Source: Manis javanica (taxonomy: Eukaryota > Chordata > Mammalia > Pholidota > Manidae). From it: DNA of 64,000 nucleotides. Positions 1-12,800 of the stretch are shown piece by piece. The position numbers were made by a program, and so were the translations under genes. The number at the start of each line of letters is the position of its first letter. Position 1 is the first letter of the stretch. Location of the stretch: NCBI RefSeq assembly GCF_040802235.1, contig NC_133167.1, positions 16,484,501 through 16,548,500 on the forward strand, read 5' to 3'. The notes under the pieces were generated by a model that was not told the origin of the DNA, did no database searches, and worked only from the letters and a program-made list of their open reading frames with translations.

Positions 1-573
1 GGCACCTGTGCTGCAGTGGTACGGTTTGATGTGTACAAACTCGCTGGGCCACACTGAGCTCTTAACACTATCAGGAAAGAAAAGCCCAGCAAGAAGGCAG
101 AGCTTCCCAGAGCTGGAGAACAAATGTGCTTCTCCAGCAGCCAAGTTAACCCACTGTTCGTTCCCATCATCATGCTTTCTTTTCATAAAATGCAGTTTTA
201 AAAATGGTTAAAATGATTTAAAAATGAAATTCAACTCAGACCCTTACAGAATTTGTGCAGTGCCTCGGAGAATAGCTAGAAAATGAGATGTGCTCCAAGC
301 CCTTCCATCCTTTTCCCTACTTTAATATAAGAGACTGAGGCCCAGGATGACTGAAATGGCCTTGCTCAAGATGATGTGGCTACTGAGTGTCAGGGTCAGA
401 TGAGAATTTAGGCCACCTGACTTCCCTTCTGGTGGTTTCTCTGTGATTCCAAATGCCTGCTTGCTCTGGGAGAAATACAAACAGTATAGGCTAATGTGGG
501 TTAGGTGGTCAGTGGTGCAAGGGAGTCCTCCTGGTCTGACCAGAGCCTTCTCTTGTCTCTCCCCTCTCCACAG
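1..573. other. OBSL1: OBSL1 intron (partial)
   Basis: Non-coding. A MIR-like block with gactgaggcccaggatgact lies at about 300-420. Nothing else was recognised. Confidence 0.6.
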
Positions 574-843
574 AGCCCCGCCTCCGCTTCACAAGGCCCC
601 TGCAAGATGTGGAGGGCCGGGAGCATGGAATTGCCGTGCTGGAGTGTAAAGTACCCAACTCACGCATCCCCACGGCCTGGTTCCGTGAGGACCAGCGGCT
701 GCTCCCCTGCCGCAAGTATGAGCAGATAGAGGAGGGCGCAGTGCGGCGCCTCGTCATCCACAGGCTGAAGGCGGATGACGACGGTGTCTACCTGTGCGAG
801 ATGCGGGGCCGGGTGCGCACCGTGGCCAATGTGACAGTCAAAG
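574..843 (+). CDS. OBSL1: OBSL1 exon: Ig domain before FN3 (first in window)
   Basis: Acceptor cag at 571-573, donor gt at 844. Phase 1-1, 90 codons. The Ig core is visible: first Cys in LECKV, Trp in AWFRED, and DDGVYLCE near the end. By length it should cover about residues 339-428, probably the fourth Ig. Confidence 0.93.
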
Positions 844-3800
844 GTTGGCTGGCCAGTAGGAGGAGGCTGAGGCCAAGGCAGGCTGGTGCCCAGACCCCTG
901 GACTGAGGGATTTCTGTCTATGTCTCAGGGCCCATCCTGAAGCGGCTGCCCCGGAAGCTTGATGTCCTGGAGGGAGAGAATGCTGTGCTGCTGGTGGAGA
1001 CACGAGAGGCTGATGTCCAGGGACACTGGAGCCGTGATGGGGAGGAGTTGCCTACCACATGCCAGAGCAGCTCGGGTCACATGCATGCTCTGGTCCTTCC
1101 AGCGGTCACCCGAGAAGATGCCGGCGAGGTCACCTTTAGCCTGGGCAACTCCCGTACCACCACTCTGCTCAGAGTCAAATGTGAGGGCAGGAAAGCCCCT
1201 GGGACAATTCCTCAAGGGTCCAACAGGAGGGCCAGGGCAGGAGGGTGACCAGGTGCCAGAGCCTGGGTTGTCAAAGCAGACTTAATTGGGAGGCCCTGTG
1301 GGAGGTTGGAGCATGCTGGAATGCAAATCCTGCCTTTGTCTCAGGCATCAAGCACAGCCCCCCGGGACCCCCCGTGTTGGCAGAGATGTTTAAGGGCCAC
1401 AAGAACACTGTCCTGCTTACCTGGAAGCCTCCTGAGCCAGCTCCTGAGACCCCCTTCATCTACCGGCTGGAGCGGCAGGAGTTGGGCTCGGAAGACTGGG
1501 TCCAGTGCTTCAGCATTGAGAAGGCTGGAGCTGTGGAGGTGCCGGGAGACTGTGTGCCCTCCGAGGGTGACTACCGCTTCCGCGTCTGCACAGTCAGTGA
1601 ACATGGCCGCAGTCCCCACGTTGTGTTCCATGGGTCTGCTCACCTTGGTAAGTTGGCCCTTCCAGAGCCATCCTGTCCATCAGTGTCTGTAACCCCAAGT
1701 CACACTCTCCCTGTCCTCTTACACACCCACCACTTGCCTACCTTGTGATTCTGATGGCTGCACTCTGTCCCCATCTCAGTGCCCACAGCTCGCCTGGTGT
1801 CAGGTCTGGAGGATGTGCAGGTATACAATGGGGAAGATGCTGTTTTCTCCCTCGATCTCTCCACCATCATCCAGGGCACCTGGTTCCTTAATGGGGAAGA
1901 GCTCAAGAGTAATGAGCCAGAGGGCCAGATGGGCCCTGGAGCCCTGCGATACCGTATGGAGCAGAAGGGCCTGCAGCACAGACTCATCCTGCAAGCCGTT
2001 AAGCACCAGGACAGTGGGGCCCTGGTCGGCTTCAGCTGCCCCGGGGTGCAGGACTCAGCTGCCCTCACCATCCAAGGTTGGTGGTGGCGGGGACCAGCTG
2101 GTGGGCACATAGGGAGGGTCAAGATACAGAAGTACTATTGGCAAAACGAGGCAGATTCTGTTCCCATTTCTCACACCTGGGCAGGAAGAGTACGGAGCAT
2201 CATAGTGGGCTCAGGTAGAGGGCTCGGTGGTCCAGAAAGATTTCAACCCATATGTAATGTACAGGGGACCCCTTGTTATGCTCATCAGCATCATATCCAA
2301 ATTTTCTGGAGCATTTTGTGGTTTATAGAATCCTATCATGTTTGTCATCTCAGGGACATGGACCCTGGCCCCTAGTCCCTGATTGTTTCCTGCCCTCTCA
2401 TGTAATTGCTAACACTTTGTCAGAGCAACTTCCTTGCTGTGAGGCACAATCCTAATCACTTTACATGGAGAATTAACACAGTTGGAAGGGAATGCGGCAT
2501 CCCTGAGGACAGCTTTTGGTGGGCATCTGATAGTTCAGGGAACCTGCTGGCACTTGCCATCTCACCATTGCTGGAGTTTATAAAGCCAATGAAGGAACTC
2601 CTTGGCACCCAAGCATAGCGTCTTGAGGCATTTGGCTGTCAGCATCCCAGGACGGGGGCAAGGTGAGAAATAACCAGCAGCCAGTGAAGATTTTCAAAAT
2701 GTGACCTGGGATCACCTATATCAGAGTTGCCCTGAGGGCTAGTTTATAATGCAGATTCCCTGGCCCTTGCACATTTCCCAGGTGGGGGTGGGGTGGGGGT
2801 AGGAATGTGTCTAAGAATCTGCATTTTTAGTAGGCTCCCTAGGAACTTCTGCACACGAAAACTGCTGCTCTTAAGAGTTGGTGTGTAAGCCCCAAGTTAC
2901 TTTCTTTTTTAACTCCAACAAGTCCATCGACAGCAGCTGTCTGGCCTGAAGTGCCCACCCTCCTGCACCAGGAGGGGCTGCTTACCCCAGGCAGAGCATG
3001 ATGAGGACGCTGCCTGTGACCATGCTTCTCCCACGCAGAGAGCCCCGTGCACATCCTGAGTCCCCAGGACAAGGTGGTGTTGACCTTTACAACCTCAGAG
3101 CCGGTGGTACTAATCTGTGAGCTCTCGCGGGTGGACTTCCCGGCAAGCTGGTACAAGGATGGGCAGAAGGTAGAGGAGAGCGAGTCACTGGTGGTGAAGA
3201 TGGATGGACGCAAACACCGCCTGATCCTGCCTGCAGCCGAAGTCCAGGACAGTGGCGAGTTTGAGTGCAGAACAGAAGGGATCTCGGCCTTCTTCAGTGT
3301 CACTGTCCGAGGTCAGGAATCATGGTGACCTGGGTCCCTTCAGCCGAGGCTGGCCCTGGGGGCTGTGCAAACCCTGCCTGCTTATGGTGGGGGTCTCTTC
3401 CAGGGAGGGCCTAGTGGGCTAGGGGACATGTATTCGATCACTCTCTACTTGCTCGTTAATTGTCCCATGCACGTGGTGCTGGACGACGAAGGGCTGTGCC
3501 ACCGCCTGGTATACTTGCCCCATACGTACCCTCTGCAGAGGGTAGGGTCAGGAAACTAAATTTACTTCAGGGAAGGAGAGATGGGAGCTAACAGTCTTTG
3601 GGTACCTACCATAAGCCAAGTAATACCATTCTAGATACTTCAAATATATATTATTTTATGTAATCTTCACAACCAGATAAGGGGCAACGTAGCACCACTT
3701 CACAGATGAAGAAACCGAGGTTCAGAGAGGTTATGTACCTGTCCATTATCATGCAGCCAGCAAACACCATAGCTGAGTTCACACCCAGGTGTGTGCTTAT

Positions 3801-6800
3801 CCCACTCCCCAGGTGGCCAGGGCCAAAGGGAAGCTTTTCAGTGTAGTGGTGCCATGGTTCTCAGAAGCCAGTCCATGTACTGGCTGCTGCATAACCACCC
3901 TGGAAGCTTGTTATAAATGCAGATGCCCAGGCCCCCCCCAATACCTCCAAAGCCAGGATATCTAGGACAGAGCCTGAGGGTCCACTCCGGGAGGGCAGGG
4001 CAGCTCAGGAAACAGTGATAGAGCTCACCTTCTCCCTTTGAATAGGGATCCTGTTTCAACCCCATCGCCAGGTGATCTTTTAGCAGCTGCCTGCACTCAC
4101 TCAGTAACAGGAAACGCCCTACCTGTAGGGAGTGACTGTCCCACTGTGGCACTGCCAAGTCGTGCCTACCTCCCACGTGTTCTGGGACCAGCACACTGGG
4201 GGCTTCCTTATAAAAGCAGCAGTAAGCGTGGCCTTGATGTAGCCTGCATAGTGACCTTTTCTCAGCTCAAAGGCTCTCTGTGCCTCCCTCCCTCTCTGTC
4301 CCCACGCAGCCACCTCTACTCCTCTGGGTACCCATAGAGCACTCAGGTGTCATGATCTCCTGTCAGTCCTCACCTGCTATGCCATTGGTATCCAATGTCA
4401 TTGCCCCAGAGCCCTCTAGACAACATGGCCTTCCCCCTCCTCCTCCTGGAAGGAGACTATCTCCTGGCCAAGCAGCTAGCACGGGCTCCTGTCTCCCATG
4501 TGTGGGGTGTCTGTGTGACTCCACGTCTGCTCCCTGCCAGATCCCCCAGTGCACATCCTGGATCCCCAGGAGCATGTGTTTGTGCACGCCATAACCTCTG
4601 AGTGTGTCATGCTGACGTGTGAGGTAGACCGAGAGGACGCCCCTGTGCACTGGTACAAGGATGGGCAGGAGGTGGAGGAGAATGACTTCGTGGTGCTGGA
4701 AGACGAAGGGCCCCGCCACCGCCTGGTGCTGCCCACTGCCCAGCCTCCAGATGGGGGCGAGTTTCAGTGCGTCGCTGGAGATGAGCGTGCCTGCTTCACT
4801 GTCACCATCACAGGTGGGGGCCGGGTGGGCCCATGGGTCGGGAAGGTGCTCTCTGCCCCTGGCCGTGCAGCTGCCGCACTCTCATGCTGGGCCAGTATTC
4901 CCAGGCCCTACTTCCCCGCCTCAGTTGATCCCATGACCCCCTTCTCCCCCCACCCACAGTCTGTACCCTGAGGTTCAGTCCCCCACAGGAAATGCATTGT
5001 TCTAAATGCACTGGTCAAGGCAGGATGCATGACAAGAAGGTCCTGCCTGCTCCTGGGGAACCTTCAGGAATGGCAGTTCTGCAGGGCAGGGTCTAGAGCG
5101 AGTGGACCCAAGCACTAGAGGAATCAGAAGATCTCAGAGGCCTGTGGAAGACCCAGTTCTGTCGGCACCCAACCCTCCTCTTCCCAGTCCCACCCTTCAT
5201 CCCATTCCTGTCCCAACCCAGAGAATGTGGAACATTTCTATAGGTGAGGCTGACACCATGGTCCCCCTGTGCTGCTGTGCCCCTGATGTGCTTTGGGGGC
5301 TGTGGTTGTGTCTCCAGCTGTGTGTAACTGTCCAAGCAGCTGGGACACACAGTCCATGGGGCCACTCTCCAGGACTAGAGAACAGGCATGGATCGGAGAG
5401 CAGCAGGGTGCACTGACACCCAGCTGTGGCCATCCCTATCCTCCAGATGTCTCCTCGTGGATCGTGTACCCCAGCGGCAAGGTGTATGTGGCCGCTGTGC
5501 GCCTGGAGCGCGTGGTGCTGACCTGTGAGTTGTGCCGGCCCTGGGCCGAAGTGCGCTGGACCAAGGATGGGGAAGAGGTGCTGGAGAGCCCGGCGTTGCT
5601 CCTGCAGAAGGAGGACACTGTCCGCCGCTTAGTGTTACCTGCTGTCCAGCTCGAGGACTCCGGCGAGTACTTGTGTGAAATCGATGACGAGTCAGCCTCC
5701 TTCACTGTCACTGTCACAGGTGTGGGCCCACCCCGGCTACCCAGGGTCACCAAAGGACAGTCCTGAGCCCTTAGGGGAGCTGGCCGCATACCCACTAGCT
5801 AGCATGCTGGGGAGGAGGGAGGAGGAAGGAGGGGCTGTGGGTGCATGTACCAGGGCTCCCTACCCAGGGCCCCTATTCTATTAAGTAGGCTCCTCCCCGG
5901 CACCTGAGGCTGGGAACAGATACGCTCCACCAGCTCCTTTACTGAGTACTTTCAATGCTTTGGGTGCCAGGCCAGGTGTCGCGGGTAATTAGTGCATGAT
6001 GGACACGTGGTCCCTATTCTCCAAATGCTGCCAGTCTAGCTGGGGAGGCAGGTGTTAACCAGGGGTCGCAAACGGGCAGTCCTTAGGGCCCCATCCAGCC
6101 CACAGATGTGTTTTGTTTGGTCTGCAGAGTCTTACCAAAGTCAGGACAGTCCAAATAACAATCCGGAGTTATGCGTCCTCTTGAAAAAGCCGAAGACCCG
6201 GCGACTCTGGTCCCGCTTCCCCCCATGGCGACGAACAGCTGGCACTGAGTAGCAGCTGCCCCATATTACGGGGCCCACATTCCTCTGTCCCTCCCTCTCT
6301 GCCATTCCTTTTTGCCTCTCCCCACACTGCTTCAGCCACTGACCCTACCTACCTGGCCCCTGTGGGCTTTTGAGTTTGCGACCCCTGTGTTAAATCAATA
6401 AACACACAAATAAATATAACAGTGACACCTTGTGACAAGTGCTGTTAAGGGCAGAGGGCTCAAGAATGTCAAACAAGAGAGTCAGGAAGGGCCTCAGAGA
6501 AAGTCACCATGCCACCTGCAGGAGCCTGCCCTGGGCTGAGCTCCGGATACCTGGCAGCACGCAGACAGACACACTTCCCCTCCAGGAGTGCACAGCCTGG
6601 CAGGAAAGCCAGACACATTACAGCATCTGGAGTGTGGGATGTTGAGTGTTGTGATAGGGCGCAAGTGGGAGTCCAAGCTGGAGGCTGCTAACCTGGTCTG
6701 CAGGCAGGAAATGCCTTCAAACCAGATACTTGGAGCACGGGGCTAATTAACTAAGTGGGTTTGGCTGAAGGTACAGGGAGAATGGTCAAAGTGGGAAACA

Positions 6801-9800
6801 CACAGGATGATGACTATGGAAGTGATGGCGGTTCTGTGCTGGACACCTGGGGGCTGAAGCCCACAGCACCAATCCTGGGGTGTATGTGTGGGCTTGTGGG
6901 GTATTGGGGCATCTTAGGGCCTAGGCAGCTCTGGGAGGCACAGAAGAACCCCAGTGACTGTACTGGAGCAATGATCCTGCTTCTGGCACAGTCTCGTTGC
7001 TCTCTTCCCTGCCCTGTCCTAGGAATTGACACCCCAGACCTGGGGCTACCTAGGCCCCCAACCCCACCCCAGAACCCCTTCCACCCCGGCTCCCTGTACT
7101 CCAGATAGTGCATCCTGGCACACACAAGCCCACAAAACCAAAAAGGCCTTTCTGTAGTGAATCCCCAACCTCTCCCACCCCAAGCCCAAGCCAGACATAA
7201 TGGCCACAGCCACACACATTTCAGCCTACACTTGGCCTCCCCACAGAACACCAGATTCTTCATGGGGAACCTCACACAAGCATCAACTTGGCTGTGGACC
7301 AAAGAGAATCAAGTCTGATGCTAAGCTGAGACCCCAAAGCTGTACAGACACCCCAGCCCCATCACAGCACCCTGTCCTCACCCCACGGTCCCCGTCAACT
7401 CCCCCACCCCTCAGGCAGCCACACTCTGTAATATTCCAGCCTTGCTGGGCCCCAGAGAACCAGCCTGTGTCCTCTAGATTCTTAACAAGTCCATTTAGGG
7501 AGGTGGATTGCAGAGGCAGAGGGCTGTGTGCTGGCAAGCAAGTCTGTCCACATCTGCCCATGCACACCTCTGCAAAAACTTAAGACCGGGAAGCTAGCAG
7601 TTCCCCAGCCTAGCCATAAGGGGGCTGAATGCTGAAGGTGGGCTAATGTGTCCTGGAAACAAAGATTCTGGGACACCTCCAGGGTGCGCAGGTGCGTGGG
7701 CAGGCCTGGGCTCAGTGCACTGGTCACCTCCAATGTCGACATAGCTCCCTTGTGGATATATGACAACTTTGCAACAGTTGGAAATGAACTCCCCCAGTCA
7801 GCATTTAGCCTCCTTGGGGAACTGTCAGACAGGTGTTGGCAACTCTTATGCACAGATGCAAAAATCATTACTGAATTCCTGCAGGCCTTGGCTTGGAATC
7901 CCTACCACTACGTGCAGATTCGGAGTCTCCCTTTAACAGAGTGGTTTTTCCTCCTGCCCTAGAGTAGGTGTATCTGCTGGTGGCCTTAAGGAAGTTGCAT
8001 AATCATTCTGTGCCTTAATTTTCTCATCTGGAAAACTGGGATAAAATAATACCTACCTCCTAGAATTGCTGTGAGGGTTCAACATGTAAAGTGCTTAGGA
8101 TGGTTCCTGGAACCTTAGGAAATGGCATATAAGTATTTGCTATTACAGATCCATGATCGCTTATCCACAACTACAAAATCCAAAAAAATCCAAATCAAAA
8201 GGCTTTTTGTAGTTTGATATTCAAAGTCGTTTTTGTGAAACCTGAATTAGCAGCTGTGAAACCATTTCTATGCTTTAATTATCCTGCTAGGAGTGAATAC
8301 ATCTGTGTTACACTGCAGAAATGTCAATGTGGTTAATTATTTTGCCCAGTGGGGGCATAGGTATGTGATAGGATAAATATGCACCATTTCTGGAATCCAA
8401 AGCATTCTGGATTCTGTCACACCTCTGGCCCTGGGAATTTCAAAGAGCAGATTACAGACCTATTTTTCCTCATTGTTATTATCCTATTGCTCTTATTATT
8501 GTGGGTGACAGGAACTTCATGGTACCAGGTGGCTCCAGGGAGGCTAAAGGTGACATTGTGACAGTCTGTGGTTGTCCCCCTCAACAGAGCCTCCGGTACG
8601 CATCATATACCCCCAGGATGAGGTGACCTTGATCGCCGTGAGCTTGCAGTGTGTGGTGCTGATGTGTGAGCTGTCTCGGGAGGACGCCCCCGTGCGCTGG
8701 TACAAGGATGGGCTAGAGGTGGAGGAGAGCGAGGCCCTGGTGCTGGAGAATGATGGGCTGCACCACCGCCTGGTGCTGCCCGCTGCCCAGCCTGAGGACG
8801 GGGGCGAGTTCGTGTGTGACGCCGGGGATGACTCAGCCTTCTTCACTGTCACTGTCATAGGTGGGCAGTCTCTGGGGAGCTAGAGAGGCAGGAGGCTGAG
8901 GGACCCAACCCCCCTTTCCCACATCCTGGGGTCCCCCAGCTGCTGCTCACAGCCTGTTCCTTCTGCCCGCCGCCCTTCCCCAGCTCCCTCAGTCTCAGCC
9001 TTCACAGAGCTCTGGCTTGCCCAGATCAGGCTGGGACAGTGACTGGAGGCCTGGTGGAGAGAGCCAGCAATTAGGAGCGTTCGTTCATTCAACAAGTACT
9101 TATTGAGCACCTGCTATGTACTTGGCCCTATTCTGGATGCTGAGGACTAGAGTAGTGAGCCAATAAGAGAAAATATCTTGTCTTAGAGCTGCATTCCGGT
9201 GAGGATGGACAGACCCCAGAAAAGTAAAATGGATGCTGTCTCAGGTGTTCTGTGCATTGGAGGCAAGGCAGGGAAAGGGAGTATGAAATGGGGACACAGT
9301 CGGGAAGGGTGTGCATTGGAGTCAGATGGCTCTGGGTGGGAGTGGGGGTCTACCTCTTTCTGTCCATGTGACCTTGGACAGATCACTTCCCTCCAAAGAG
9401 TCCCAAGGTCCTTATCTGTAAAGTGAAGCCTACAGGAGTACGCTTTGTAGAGAGTATCGCAAGTGGCTGAGAAGAGTTGCAAATGGGCTTAGCACAGCAC
9501 CTGGCACACAGTAGGCACCCACGGATTGTGGCTGGTGCCAGAAGTTCCAAGTGCAGTGCTGCAAGGGAAGAGGGCAGAGAAGCTAGCAGATGAGGTGGGT
9601 AGAGGCTGGTGACTGAGTCAGCCCTAGTGCCCCTCTGTCTGGCCACCAGCCCCACCAGAGAGGATTGTGCACCCAGCTGCCCGCTCCCTGGACCTACAGT
9701 TCGGTGCTCCAGGGCGTGTGGAGCTGCGCTGCGAGGTGGCCCCTGCCGGGTCCCAGGTGTGCTGGTTCAAGGATGGGCTGGAGGTGGAAGCATCGGACAC

Positions 9801-12800
9801 CCTGCAGCTGGGTGCTGAGGGGCCTGTTCGCACCCTAACCCTGCCCCATGCCCAACCTGAAGATGCCGGGGAGTATGTGTGCGAGACTCGTGATGAAGCT
9901 GTCACCTTCAATGTCAGCCTGGCTGGTGGGTGCTTCCGGCCAGCCCTGGGTGGCGGGTTGGGGCAAGCCCGAGCTGACACCTTCCTCTTTCTCTCCAGAG
10001 GCCCCAGTCCAGTTCCTTGCCCCAGAGGAAGCCCCTGGCCCACTCTGTGTGGCCCCTGGGGAACCGGTGGTGCTGAGCTGTGAATTGTCTCGGGCTGGCG
10101 CACTTGTTTTCTGGAGTCACAATGGGAGGCCGGTGCAGGAGGGAGAGGGCCTGGAACTCCAAGCTGAGGGACCTCGCCGCGTCCTCTGTATCCAGGCTGC
10201 AAACCCTGCTCATGCAGGGCTCTACACCTGCCAGTCTGGGGCAGGCCCAGGGGGCCCCAGCTGTACCTTCAGTGTCCAGGTGGCTGGTGAGTATAGCTTG
10301 TGCAAAAAGCCTGGGAGTTGCACCTTCAGGCCCCTTAGCTTCCCCACTTCCCCAGCACACCTCTTCCGTCCCTAGCCCACCTCTCTCAGTACCTCTCCCC
10401 ATCTTGCCTACCACCACCCTCCTTGAATGAAGCCCTTGAGTCTCTCCCTCCTAGTGACCCCCAACTCTGACCCCACAGAGCCCCCTGTGCGGGTGGTGAC
10501 CCCAGAGGCTGCCCAAACGAGGGTTCGCAGCACCCCAGGCGGGGACCTAGAGCTGGTGGTGCACCTTTCTGGGCCGGGGGGCCCTGTGCGCTGGTACAAG
10601 GATGGGGAGCGCCTGGCCAGCCAGGGGCGGGTGCAGCTGGAGCAGGCTGGGGCAAGGCAGGTGCTGCGGGTACAGGGGGCCCGGAGCAGGGATGCTGGGG
10701 AGTACCTGTGCGACGCACCCCAGGACAGCCGCATCTTCCTCGTCCATGTGGAAGGTAACATGCACCCCCAATACTCTTTGGGCCCTGGCACCCCCTAGGA
10801 CCACACCTATGCACCATTCTGGGCCCCACTAAACTACCAAACCCCTCCTTACTGCCTCTTGCTCCAACTAGTGCATGCAAAGCTGTTAGCTGGCTGAGGG
10901 CTCTGGGCACCCTTTTTCAGGAGCCCTCCAGTAGGATGAGGCATAGTCCACTGGTTTAAAGCAGGGGCTCTGGAGTCAACCCACCCAGTCTACAACTGGG
11001 ATTCTCTTTCCCAGGGGTTGTGTGACTGGCAAGTGGCCTAACCTCTCTGAGCCCCATTTCTGAAATGGGGAGATAGTGCTTGACTTACAGGGATGTTGTA
11101 GCAATTACATGAGATAAATAGGGTACATGGCAAATGATTCATTGTTATTAGGGCATCAGAGAGGTGCAGAGCCAGGCCAGGATTGAGAGGGAATGGCAGA
11201 GAGTTAGCATCTTACCCTTTGGGACACCCCCTGTGGCTGACACACTGTAGATCCTCAGGACAGGTCTGTTAAGTAACAAGAGAGCATATACCTTAGCATG
11301 GGATGAAAAGAAGAGGGAAAGACACTTTGCCCACCTTACTGCCTGACTGCCCCCAGAACCACCACTGGCGAAGCTGGTCTCTGAGCTAACGCCACTAACT
11401 GTCCATGAGGGCGACGATGCCACATTCCGGTGTGAAGTCTCCCCACCAGACGCCGATGTCACCTGGCTGCGCAATGGGGCTGTTGTCACTCCAGGGCCCC
11501 AGCTAGAGATGGCCCAGGATGGTTCAAGCCGCACACTGACTGTGAGAGGTTGCCAGCTTGAGGATGCAGGGACTGTGACCGCCCGAGCAGGGAGCACAGC
11601 TACAAGTGCGCGGCTCCACGTTAGAGGTTTGGTCCTGATGGGGATGGAATGGTTTTCTGCCCTGTACCTATTCTCCCAGCCCTGGCCCTAGCAGCCTTGC
11701 CCTTCTGTCCAGGGACAGACCAGTGGCATGAGCAAGGGGTCAACCTCCAGGCCCCACCATAGTCCCTTCCCCCTTCCTCCCCAGAAATGGAACTGCTGTT
11801 CCTGCGGCGGCTGCAGGATGTGCGGGCAGAAGAAGGCCAGGATGTGTGCCTCGAAGTGGAGACAGGCCGAGTGGGCGCAGCAAGTGCTGTGCGCTGGGTA
11901 CGAGGCGGGGAGCCCTTACCCCATGACTCTCGCGTATCCATGGCCCAGGATGGCCACATCTACCGCCTCTTCATCCACGGTGTCATGCTAGTTGATCAGG
12001 GCACCTACGGATGTGAAAGCCACCACGACCGCACCCTGGCCAGGCTCAGCGTGAGGCGTGAGTGCCCTATCCTGTCCTAACACATTGCCTTTTCTGGCTG
12101 GCCCAGGGCCCCTCAAGTCCCCACCAAAGTGCCCCTCACCACTGAGGCTAGTCAGCCCCCGCTGGCCTCCAGGAGTGTGACCTGCAGCAGCCTGCCCAAA
12201 GCAAATTATAATGTTTTTTATTTACCCCAGAAGTCCATGTGGATTCTGCATTCCATTTTGTATGTTCAAGTTGGCTTTGCTCTACACATAAATATCATAC
12301 TCCAGAAAGACTTCCCATGTTTATCCTTCACCCCCAGTGATGTGCCCAAGGATACATGGGCCCATTTGGGAAATAGCAGCCCCACCCTGGAGGCTGGAGC
12401 CCTCTTTTAACTGTGTGACTTTGTGCAATTTACTTAATCTCTTGAAACCACTTCTTCTTAAAAATGGACCTAATCCCTACTTCAAGGGTTTTGGGGAGCA
12501 TTAATTGAGATAACATGAAAAAGCTCACAAGGAACTTGGTAAATTCTTGATGGTGGTGATACATACTCTCTTCCAATTTATTTCATTCATTTAATCACAA
12601 TAAACCCATCTCTTAATGCTATTCACCTTGTACAGATGGGAAAACTAAGGCCCAGAGAGGCCAAGCAGTTGCCAAAGGTCACACAGCATACAAATTATGT
12701 GGCAGAGCTAGACTCCAAATGTGTCTGACTCCAAATTCTGTGCTCCTTCCAGTGTCATAGCAACCTTCCCCAAGACTCCTCAACCCCCTAACCACAACTT

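Larger units (their letters stand above)
3312..4540. other. OBSL1: OBSL1 intron
   Basis: 1229 bp with the Ig-exon relic, a MIR and a hAT-like relic. About 4000-4540 shows nothing recognisable. Confidence 0.6.
5720..8587. other. OBSL1: OBSL1 longest visible intron
   Basis: 2.87 kb. Holds an old repeat at about 5930-6430 that is split by a hAT element at 6060-6387, unique sequence at about 6700-7950, and a MIR at 7965-8150. No Ig-like coding remnant was seen. Confidence 0.6.

Noticed and set aside
9624-10202. 192-codon antisense open frame
   Set aside because: Mirror of two GC-rich OBSL1 exons and the short intron between them; low-complexity Ser/Pro composition.
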